DNA of 13,607 nucleotides from NCBI GenBank assembly GCA_913048545.1, contig CAJWWH010000041.1:1-13607 (forward strand), in the 5' to 3' direction. Origin of the DNA: an uncultured Opitutia bacterium. Its GTDB lineage: Bacteria; Verrucomicrobiota; Verrucomicrobiae; Opitutales; MB11C04. The notes under the pieces are model-generated. The model was not told the DNA's origin. It searched no databases and worked only from the letters and a program-made list of their open reading frames with translations. A program made the position numbers and the translations under genes. How positions within the stretch are numbered: the stretch's first letter is position 1; each line of letters begins with the position of its first letter. Positions 8,032 through 13,607 of the stretch are shown one piece after another.

Positions 8032-8667
8032 ATGTCCATAGAAAATATCCTCATAGTTTTGGGAGGTAACACTCCGAGCGAGCAAATCCTTGGCTGGCGG
8101 GTGGAGGAAGCTGATTTATCAATTGCGGTGGATTCAGGTTGGCTCGCTTTCCGGGCCGCGAAAATACTTCCGGATATATTGATTGGTGACATGGATAGCT
8201 GGGAGGGAGAAATTGAAAATATTCCAGACAGCGTTCACCTAATTCAAGAAAAAGCCCAAGATACAACTGACTTTCAAAAAGCTATAAGTCATTTGGCGCA
8301 GTATGAAACCTTGAATGAGATCGTGATCCTTGGCGGGCTTGGTCAGCGCACGGATCATTTAATCAGCAATTTTATGACCGCATCGAAAATAAACTCTGAA
8401 GTGGTGGTGATATTTGATTCCGAGAAAGAATGGATCCGTCGAGTCACGCCTGAGACACCGCTTGAGATAATGGGACAAAAGGCGGCAACAGTCAGCCTGA
8501 TACCTCTTTATCCATGCAAATCAGTTTCGACCACCGGATTGGAATGGGAAATTAAGGAGAAGGACTTTTCCATCGAGGGTAATGCCAGTCAGAGCAATGT
8601 ATTCAAGGCAAATGAAAGTCGTATTTCACTCTCTGAGGGCAGTTTGCTGGTGATTTTGCAAAAGTAA
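8032..8667 (+). CDS. Thiamine pyrophosphokinase
   Basis: This enzyme (symbols thiN or tnr1 elsewhere) transfers pyrophosphate from ATP to thiamine, giving the cofactor thiamine diphosphate. The 211-residue product has the family's usual length and motif order: IVLGGNTP at about 8-15, IAVDSGW at 31-37, PDILIGDMDS at 47-56 (metal/ATP-binding acidic cluster), DTTDFQKAI at 77-85, and GGLGQRTDHLISN at 101-113. The C-terminal thiamine-binding part has TTGLEWEI at 167-174 and SQSNVF at 186-191, matching the family's 'GLxY' and 'SN' segments. ATG 8032-8034 lies 21 bases after the UDG-like gene with no Shine-Dalgarno sequence, so it is probably the last gene of the ribE transcript. No TPP riboswitch is seen in the short gap. 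A terminator follows at 8711. Confidence 0.93.
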   Translation: MSIENILIVLGGNTPSEQILGWRVEEADLSIAVDSGWLAFRAAKILPDILIGDMDSWEGEIENIPDSVHLIQEKAQDTTDFQKAISHLAQYETLNEIVILGGLGQRTDHLISNFMTASKINSEVVVIFDSEKEWIRRVTPETPLEIMGQKAATVSLIPLYPCKSVSTTGLEWEIKEKDFSIEGNASQSNVFKANESRISLSEGSLLVILQK

Positions 8668-8710
8668 AGATCCTGACGGGCGGGGTCATTCTCTTCATAA
8701 ACAGGCACAA

Positions 8711-8737
8711 AAAAACCCTCCGCACGGGAGGGTTTTT
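8711..8737. terminator. Bidirectional intrinsic terminator
   Basis: CCCTCC at 8716-8721 pairs with GGAGGG at 8727-8732 around the loop GCACG. The stem is preceded by an A-run (8709-8715) and followed by TTTTT (8733-8737), so both strands read as a GC-rich hairpin plus U-run. It lies 43 bases after the thiamine pyrophosphokinase gene and 19 bases before the 3' end of the convergent YHS-like gene, so it can end both transcripts. Confidence 0.88.
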
Positions 8738-8755
8738 AAATTCAATGAAGAAAGT

Positions 8756-9205
8756 TTATTTGTACTGGGGAAGATTTCCCTTGTCGAATGCTTCCTTAAA
8801 GTATTTTTCAGGATCTCTGTTCCAGCGACGCTGTGCACTTGAAGACCAGAAGTAAATTTTCTTACCCTTATATTCAATAGTTTTGGAGTTTGGGTTGACC
8901 ACACGATCCGGGTAAATGGGACAGAATTTTTGATCTAACAGTTTTACTTTATCCACCCCCAACTTTTTCTGTTCATCAGCAGTAAATAACTTAGCGAGGT
9001 CAGGAAGAGCTTTTATATAATAGGCTGTATTGGCATCAAATGCTTTAACGCACGCCCCACAACAAAAATAAACCTTTTTATCAAGAACTTCGGAGTATTC
9101 TTCAGTATCAATTTCATCTCCCAACATCATAGCACACATTTCTTGCTCCGCTAGGAGGGAGTTCGTTAGGAAAAAGGACAATAGGAAAGTAAATAAGTAT
9201 TTCAT
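8756..9205 (-). CDS. Small exported tandem YHS/TRASH-like metal-binding protein
   Basis: Probably a secreted metal-binding protein of unknown role. Residues 1-19 (MKYLFTFLLSFFLTNSLLA) are a clear signal peptide, leaving about 130 residues in the periplasm or envelope. Two YHS-like units can be seen. The first (about 23-67) keeps a full cysteine set, MCAMM with Cys24 and VYFCCGAC with Cys48, 49 and 52. The second (about 93-140) has FCPIYPD (Cys95) and YKGKKIYFWSSSAQRRW, followed by the typical RDPEKYF, but the second Cys cluster is replaced by Trp/Ser. YHS and TRASH domains elsewhere bind copper or other soft metals and occur in metal-handling proteins. The ATG sits in the loop of a perfect 9-bp inverted repeat. 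An AGGA lies 14 bases upstream, farther than usual for a ribosome-binding site. It is divergent from the DksA-like gene and ends at a bidirectional terminator. Confidence 0.8.
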   Translation of the reverse strand: MKYLFTFLLSFFLTNSLLAEQEMCAMMLGDEIDTEEYSEVLDKKVYFCCGACVKAFDANTAYYIKALPDLAKLFTADEQKKLGVDKVKLLDQKFCPIYPDRVVNPNSKTIEYKGKKIYFWSSSAQRRWNRDPEKYFKEAFDKGNLPQYK

Positions 9206-9226
9206 AAATACTTAGAATGTCCTAAG
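9194..9226 (-). promoter_or_regulatory. Inverted repeat around a start codon, overlapped by a second hairpin
   Basis: On the + strand, TAAGTATTT (9194-9202) and AAATACTTA (9206-9214) are perfect reverse complements separated only by CAT, the start codon of the YHS-like gene on the - strand. The mRNA could thus form a 9-bp AU-rich stem with AUG as its loop. A second inverted repeat, CTTAG (9211-9215) and CTAAG (9222-9226), shares four bases with the first, so the two hairpins exclude each other. An AGGA lies between the arms of the second. This layout would suit translational control, or a DNA operator. AT-richness makes a chance origin possible. Confidence 0.35.
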
Positions 9227-9336
9227 AATTTAATTTTATCAAGACTTTCAGTAACTTTTTCAAAATTTTTTTAAATGAATCCATTTGACCTTTTATACAT
9301 TTTGATCGTGGTTCAGAGAGAGAACATCTTCGAAAT

Positions 9337-9666
9337 GTGAACCCTTCCGATTTAGATAAATACCGAAATAAGCTGACTGAGTTAAGGTCTGAAATTGAAG
9401 ATTATCTTAAAAAAAGCGAAGACTCGGCCGCTGCGGTCGAGCCCGATAAGGCATTGGGGCGGTTATCCAGAATGGAAGCAATGCAAGATCAACAAATGGT
9501 TCTGGAACTCAGAAGACGAAAGAAGAGGCAGTTGGTGGAGACTGGGAATGCGTTATCGCGAATTGAGCAGGGTAATTTTGGTTTCTGTATTTTTTGTGGG
9601 AAAAGTATATCCCCAGACAGACTGGACGCATTTCCTGAAGTACAAACTTGTGTGAATTGTGCCTAA
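9337..9666 (+). CDS. Short DksA/TraR-family zinc-finger protein
   Basis: DksA/TraR proteins enter the RNA polymerase secondary channel and adjust initiation, often together with ppGpp. This 109-residue product is shorter than E. coli DksA but has the same plan: an N-terminal coiled-coil hairpin (about 3-75, with GRLSRMEAMQDQQ at 41-53) and a C-terminal four-cysteine zinc finger, FCIFCGKSISPDRL followed by QTCVNC (Cys84, 87, 105, 108; C-x2-C-x17-C-x2-C). At the predicted coil tip, EPDKA (35-39) keeps a D-x-A pattern like the functional DksA tip, which makes a polymerase-binding role plausible. The start is GTG at 9337; an ATG at 9335 overlaps it but is followed at once by TGA. A purine run (GAGAGAGA, 9316-9323) lies 13 bases upstream, at most a weak ribosome-binding site. 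Family call firm, target genes unknown. Confidence 0.88.
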   Translation: MNPSDLDKYRNKLTELRSEIEDYLKKSEDSAAAVEPDKALGRLSRMEAMQDQQMVLELRRRKKRQLVETGNALSRIEQGNFGFCIFCGKSISPDRLDAFPEVQTCVNCA

Positions 9667-9802
9667 TTTACTTAAGTCTGGGACTGGAAACTTATACAAA
9701 ACATATATGGGGAAGGGCGGCACTTGGATTTTTGGGGAGGAATCAATTCTTGTTCTTTACTGATTTTCTTCAATAAGAAAAAGAAGAGTTTATAGGGTCC
9801 GA

Positions 9803-12800
9803 TTACTTTACGACTTTCAGAATACCACGCATCAGAATGTGGTGTCCGGGAAAAGTGCAGACATAGGGATATTCATCAGGTTTAAGCGGGGCATTAAATT
9901 CAATCACCTCCTCCTCACTTTGATTCAACAGTTTGCTGGCCCAGATAATTTCTTTGCTTGGGGGAACGAACCCCAAGTCGAATCCTTTGGCCCCCAAATT
10001 CAGGGCTTCCATCGCCACTGGGTCCGCTTTGCCAGGATTGACCAATACGATGTTGTGGGGCATGGAGTCCGGGTTGGCAAAAATGAGTTTTACTTTTTTT
10101 CCTGCTTGTACGGTGAGGTTAGGTGTGTCGTACTTCATTTTTTCGACCAGGGTGGAAATTCGAATCGTAGTCAGGTTTTTCGTGTCGGAGATTATTCCGG
10201 ATTTCTGGACGACCTTTTCCTCGTTGGCATCCAATTCGGCAGGCATTCGATTTAACGCTTCTCGAGCGAAATCGTAAGTCTGCTTATATGTCTTGCTGAT
10301 TTCCTTTTGTTCAGCGGTTTCCACAATGCCTAAACCTGCTTTTCGTGGCATGTAGGATGCCGTGACGGCGGCGGTCATGCGGACGCGTCCGTGCGGGTCG
10401 GATGCAGCTTTCTCTAATAAATTACTGGCTTCGGGCAGACCTGAATAATTAAAGCGTAGTACATTGAGGGCGGCGGAACGAATTCGATGATCGGTGGATT
10501 CGAGCAATTTTTTGAGCAGAGTCTGTTCGGTTTTTCCGGCACCCCAAGTAACCCAAAGAGCCTCCAATTGCAGTCTTTCCTCTTTTCCATCCGCCCACGA
10601 GAGTACTGCTTTTGAGACAGCTTCGGGGTCTCGGCCCCGCAATTCCCGACGGGTTCGGTACCGGGTCCTCAGTTCGGGCAGTTCCAAGTTCTTTACTAAT
10701 GCCTCTATACTGGCTCCGTCTATCTTGGCGGGTTTAACCAAAGGACGGGAAGGGTAAGTTATTCTATAAATTCGTCCGTGTTTGTGGTCACGATTTGGGT
10801 CCCGTGCATTGTGTTGCATATGACCGATCAGTGCATTTTGCCAGTCTACCACATAGAGCGAACCATCGGGAGCAAATTCTAAATCGGTCGGTCGGAAATT
10901 TAAATCCTTGGATACGAATAAATCGTGCCTGTACTCCGTTGAAAACCCAGGGTCTTGCTCGATGACCTTGTGTTGCTTTGCACCCAGGAATCCGATGTTA
11001 TTGTTGATTAAAACATCACCCTGTACTTCATCGGGAAAATGGCGGCTTGAAACAAATTCAATTCCGGATGTGGGGCGAACTTTATTAGAAGTGATTAAGT
11101 CCGGAGCTTGCAAATTCGCACCGTACCGTGCTTTCACCATACCGGGAAGCATCCACGACATTTTTGTTCCGGATGTGTGGAGAAAAAGTTCCTGTCCGTA
11201 TTCATCAACCGCAACACCCCATGGATTTGGAATAGTAAATTGAGCATGACGTATAAGGCGCCGGGTTCTTGGATCATAACGAAAGAACCCCCCATTCGAT
11301 CCTCTTTGCGGACCAAAGGCGGTTTCCACATGACTGTGCAGGAAAATCCCTTCGCTCATAATGATGGCCCCGGATGGATCGGCACAGAAGGAGGATATCG
11401 CGTGGTGGGTGTCATGATCATCAAATCCGGAAAGGAGGACTTCTCGCTGATCGTATTGGTCATCACCGTCCGTATCCTGAAGGAATACCAGGCTTCCACT
11501 TTGGGAAACATAGACGCCATCATGGGCAATTTCGAAACCGATAGGAATATGCAGGTCGTCGGCAAAATTGGTTTGTTTATCCGCTTTCCCGTCGTTGTCG
11601 GTATCTTCAAAAATGATCAGCTTGTCCTGAGGAAGAGGATCGCCAATCCGATAGTGGGGATAACTGGCCATGGTGGACACCCATAACCTTCCTTTGTTAT
11701 CGAATGCAATCTGCACGGGGTTGGCCAAGTCTGGGAATCTTTTTTCGTCGGCAAACAGTTCTATTTTATAACCATCCGCAACCTCAATCTTGGTTTTGGC
11801 AACCGGTCCCGGCGTGTACTCGATATTTCCATTTTTGCTGTTTTTGGTCGGGGGAAGATAATTGGTTGGGACATCCGGAAGTTTGGAACTCATTGCTTCA
11901 GCCGATTTAATGTCGTACGGTTTTTCGTTGAGCAGCGCCCAGATCGCCTCGTCCCGAATACGGGTGTACTCGCGAGTTTTCTCAATTTCAAAGGGGTAGT
12001 TCTGTGGACCATAGGGATTATAACGACGTCCGTAGACATGAACACCGTTCGGAACCTTAAAGTCATTCAGCCAGTAGAAATTTTTATCCATTACTGCCTG
12101 ATGTAATTTGGCCCGCTTTTTCTTGTCTACCTGTCTTTTTTTGAACAAGGAGTCAGTCAGGAAAGTGGATAATTTCCTGTATCCGTAATCATTATACAAT
12201 GCTCCGTCGATGGAATGCGTTTTTCCATCCTTATACCAGTTCAAGGAGGGGGTGTATGCATCGACAAATAAAATTTGGTTCTTCTGGGCGATATCCCTCA
12301 TCCCTTCCACATAAAGTTTGAGGTTTCGGTTTTGGTACTTTCCGCTGGTTATTCCTTTCACTGATTCAACCGCGGTGGGCGAAATCAAAGCGATTTTCGG
12401 ACTGGATGCCCCGTAGACCGATCCCTTGGTATGTTTTAGAAATGCGTCGAGTTCTTTTTTAAATCGGACCAATTGGTTGGAACCGTCAAAAGAAGAGTTG
12501 AAACCAAAAAAGCAAAGAACCACATCAGTTTTCAGGTCAGCAAGCCATTGATCGGGTGTGGGGAAATGTCCTTTGGGTTTTGTATCCGCCTGCAGGTTTC
12601 GGTGAATCAGTTCCCTGGCACCGGGAAACGCATACTGCCCATCCTGTTCCCTGCTCGGGTGAGGGCGGAAACCGGGGGTGTTTCCTTCGTCGCAAAGATT
12701 ACGAATGGTTAGATTAAGTTTGGGGAAGTTCAAATAAATTTCGGTTTCGAAATGACCGTAATGAATCATTCTCGATCCCATGCCTGAACCTATCAGGGTA

Positions 12801-12937
12801 ATCGTGTTATCCTGATCCAACTCGATCTTAGCATAACCGGACACGCTGGCTTGAAAAGAGAGCAGGGTAACAAGTAAAAATCTTATTTTAAAAACAGGCA
12901 TATTGGGAAGGTTTGTTAAAGATGGACAAAGAATCAT
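9803..12937 (-). CDS. Exported multidomain protein: SGNH-like, PVC-type beta-propeller, HEAT-like, azurin-like
   Basis: Likely an envelope redox or catabolic protein typical of Verrucomicrobiota/Planctomycetota. A start at Met13 (12899-12901) gives a standard signal peptide (MPVFKIRFLLVTLLSFQ...SG); the upstream ATG at 12935-12937 adds 12 residues. Domains: SGNH-hydrolase-like, about 45-265, with LIGSGMGSRM in place of a GDS block, RNLCDEGN and FFGFNSSF; PVC-type (TIGR02604-like) propeller, about 385-730, with acidic calcium-like loops EDTDNDGKAD (444-453) and QDTDGDDQYD (487-496), NPWGVAVD and RPTDLEFAPDGSLYVVDW; HEAT-like helices, about 740-865; cupredoxin, about 920-1044. The last has MPHN with His961, then CTFPGHHILMRGIL with Cys1027, His1032 and Met1036, exactly azurin spacing for a type 1 copper site. 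No CxxCH heme motif exists. A TATAAA on the coding strand (12972-12977) is a possible -10. It lies 149 bases downstream of the DUF1501 gene. Confidence 0.87.
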   Translation of the reverse strand: MILCPSLTNLPNMPVFKIRFLLVTLLSFQASVSGYAKIELDQDNTITLIGSGMGSRMIHYGHFETEIYLNFPKLNLTIRNLCDEGNTPGFRPHPSREQDGQYAFPGARELIHRNLQADTKPKGHFPTPDQWLADLKTDVVLCFFGFNSSFDGSNQLVRFKKELDAFLKHTKGSVYGASSPKIALISPTAVESVKGITSGKYQNRNLKLYVEGMRDIAQKNQILFVDAYTPSLNWYKDGKTHSIDGALYNDYGYRKLSTFLTDSLFKKRQVDKKKRAKLHQAVMDKNFYWLNDFKVPNGVHVYGRRYNPYGPQNYPFEIEKTREYTRIRDEAIWALLNEKPYDIKSAEAMSSKLPDVPTNYLPPTKNSKNGNIEYTPGPVAKTKIEVADGYKIELFADEKRFPDLANPVQIAFDNKGRLWVSTMASYPHYRIGDPLPQDKLIIFEDTDNDGKADKQTNFADDLHIPIGFEIAHDGVYVSQSGSLVFLQDTDGDDQYDQREVLLSGFDDHDTHHAISSFCADPSGAIIMSEGIFLHSHVETAFGPQRGSNGGFFRYDPRTRRLIRHAQFTIPNPWGVAVDEYGQELFLHTSGTKMSWMLPGMVKARYGANLQAPDLITSNKVRPTSGIEFVSSRHFPDEVQGDVLINNNIGFLGAKQHKVIEQDPGFSTEYRHDLFVSKDLNFRPTDLEFAPDGSLYVVDWQNALIGHMQHNARDPNRDHKHGRIYRITYPSRPLVKPAKIDGASIEALVKNLELPELRTRYRTRRELRGRDPEAVSKAVLSWADGKEERLQLEALWVTWGAGKTEQTLLKKLLESTDHRIRSAALNVLRFNYSGLPEASNLLEKAASDPHGRVRMTAAVTASYMPRKAGLGIVETAEQKEISKTYKQTYDFAREALNRMPAELDANEEKVVQKSGIISDTKNLTTIRISTLVEKMKYDTPNLTVQAGKKVKLIFANPDSMPHNIVLVNPGKADPVAMEALNLGAKGFDLGFVPPSKEIIWASKLLNQSEEEVIEFNAPLKPDEYPYVCTFPGHHILMRGILKVVK

Positions 12938-13086
12938 TTTGACGCATTTGGATCACTTCACAAATGAAAACTTTATAATTTTAATCAAAAGAACTGAAAT
13001 TATCCTATTTTTCATAAAATTATTATTTTTTGATTGCTCGATTCTGAGCTAATTTGAACGATTACCCTTGTTCAATCCTGTTACGA

Positions 13087-13607
13087 TTAACTGAGAATCT
13101 TTTTTACTGCGTGTCCATGCACATCAGTGAGTCGAAAGTGACGCCCCTGATATTTAAAAGTAAGTCGCTCATGATCAATTCCCAGTAGATGGAGGATGGT
13201 GGCGTGGAAATCGTGCACATGCACACCATTTTCCGCCACACTGTAGGAATAATCATCGGACTGCCCATAAGTCATACCGGGCTTTACACCGCCTCCGGCA
13301 AACCAGGTGGAAAAATTACGGGGGTGATGATCGCGTCCAAAATTCGTTCCATTGAATTTTCCCTGACAATAATTGGTCCGTCCAAATTCTCCTCCCCAAA
13401 TGACCAAGGTGTCTTCGAGCATTCCTCTCTGTTTTAAATCCTTAACCAGTGCATATGATGCCTGATCAGTTTCCTTGCATTGTTTTTTGATTCCTCCAGG
13501 TAATCCGCCGTGCTGGTCCCATCCGGGATGATAAAGTTGAATGAACCGGACTCCTTTTTCTGCTAACCTCCGTGCGAGTAGACAATTTGCGGCGAAAGTT
13601 CCCGGTT
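13087..13607 (-). CDS. DUF1501 family protein, C-terminal part (5' end outside window)
   Basis: DUF1501 proteins are alkaline-phosphatase/sulfatase-fold proteins of unknown activity that are abundant in Planctomycetota and Verrucomicrobiota, often exported by Tat and encoded beside PSCyt1/DUF1549/DUF1553 proteins. The frame is open through the right edge; 172 codons are visible and the ATG at 13420-13422 is internal. Family signatures seen in order: [99 protein letters not shown] and [13 protein letters not shown]. The sequence ends in TAA at 13087-13089. A 149-base AT-rich gap separates it from the PVC/azurin gene downstream. That gap holds a 6-bp inverted repeat (TTGAAC 13054-13059, GTTCAA 13070-13075) without a T-run, so it is not a clear terminator. 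The family call is very secure; the function is not known. Confidence 0.94.
   Translation of the reverse strand, partial: PGTFAANCLLARRLAEKGVRFIQLYHPGWDQHGGLPGGIKKQCKETDQASYALVKDLKQRGMLEDTLVIWGGEFGRTNYCQGKFNGTNFGRDHHPRNFSTWFAGGGVKPGMTYGQSDDYSYSVAENGVHVHDFHATILHLLGIDHERLTFKYQGRHFRLTDVHGHAVKKILS

Noticed and set aside
9707..9763. Micro-ORF beginning MGKGG, recalling the tiny ribosomal protein THX (MGKGD...)
   Set aside because: After the first four residues the 18-codon product lacks the basic residues and the GTYG/GSYG segment of THX, and no ribosome-binding site precedes it.
9764..9781. Hairpin TTTTCTT/AAGAAAA between the DksA-like gene and the PVC/azurin gene as a terminator
   Set aside because: The stem is 7 bp with a single G-C pair and has no T-run after it on either strand. 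It may end transcription weakly but cannot be called. I see nothing else in the 136-base gap.
11108..11686. Open frame of 192 codons on the + strand inside the PVC/azurin gene
   Set aside because: The opposite strand encodes clearly conserved propeller motifs throughout; the + strand product shows no family features.
13037..13075. Inverted repeats GCTC/GAGC and TTGAAC/GTTCAA downstream of the DUF1501 gene as a terminator
   Set aside because: Stems are only 4 and 6 bp and no T-run follows on the transcribed strand; they could be operator-like, but nothing else supports that.

Overview
The window looks like chromosomal DNA of a PVC-superphylum bacterium, most likely a Verrucomicrobiota member. 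The main evidence is at the right end: a DUF1501 protein and a large secreted protein with the PVC-type (Pirellula/Verrucomicrobium) beta-propeller 'dehydrogenase' domain, both typical of Planctomycetota and Verrucomicrobiota. The remaining genes are mostly ordinary bacterial housekeeping genes. Base composition looks moderate by eye (not computed). Almost no gene has a clear Shine-Dalgarno sequence, and several start with TTG or GTG.

Layout. 1-728 (+) is the 3' end of secA. It meets rsmA (-, 725-1555) tail to tail, the two stop codons overlapping in a CTAG. trpC (-, 1573-2370) lies just upstream of rsmA in the same direction. Divergent from trpC run mazG (+, 2410-3120) and a YgjP-type metallopeptidase gene (+, 3130-3879), closed by a likely terminator. 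An 820-residue exported protein with an N-terminal DUF4836-like part and C-terminal ankyrin repeats occupies 3891-6353 (-). Divergent from it is a cofactor/repair cluster (+): ribE (riboflavin synthase), a uracil-DNA-glycosylase-superfamily gene joined to ribE by a TGATG overlap, and thiamine pyrophosphokinase. A bidirectional terminator at 8711-8737 separates this cluster from a small exported YHS-like protein (-, 8756-9205), which is divergent from a short DksA/TraR zinc-finger gene (+, 9337-9666). The right end (-) holds the C-terminal part of a DUF1501 protein (13087 to the edge) and, downstream of it, a 1044-residue exported protein (9803-12937) that combines a degenerate SGNH-hydrolase-like domain, a PVC beta-propeller, HEAT-like repeats and an azurin-like copper domain.

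How the genes relate. secA, rsmA, trpC, mazG, ribE and the thiamine kinase serve protein export, ribosome maturation, tryptophan synthesis, nucleotide-pool cleaning and cofactor synthesis, and show no single shared pathway. ribE, the UDG-like gene and the thiamine kinase are probably co-transcribed. The DUF1501 and PVC/azurin genes probably belong to an envelope-located catabolic or redox module that continues beyond the right edge.

I see no mobile element, CRISPR array, tRNA, rRNA or defence system, and I do not see a clearly new multi-gene system. The best leads are single-gene oddities: the UDG-like protein keeps its catalytic motifs but has lost three of the four expected Fe-S cysteines; MazG seems to have its active site in the opposite domain from E. 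coli; the DUF4836-like/ankyrin fusion is unusual; the PVC protein carries an azurin domain but no heme motif; and a perfect 9-bp inverted repeat surrounds the start codon of the YHS-like gene. No stretch longer than about 150 bases lacks a gene.
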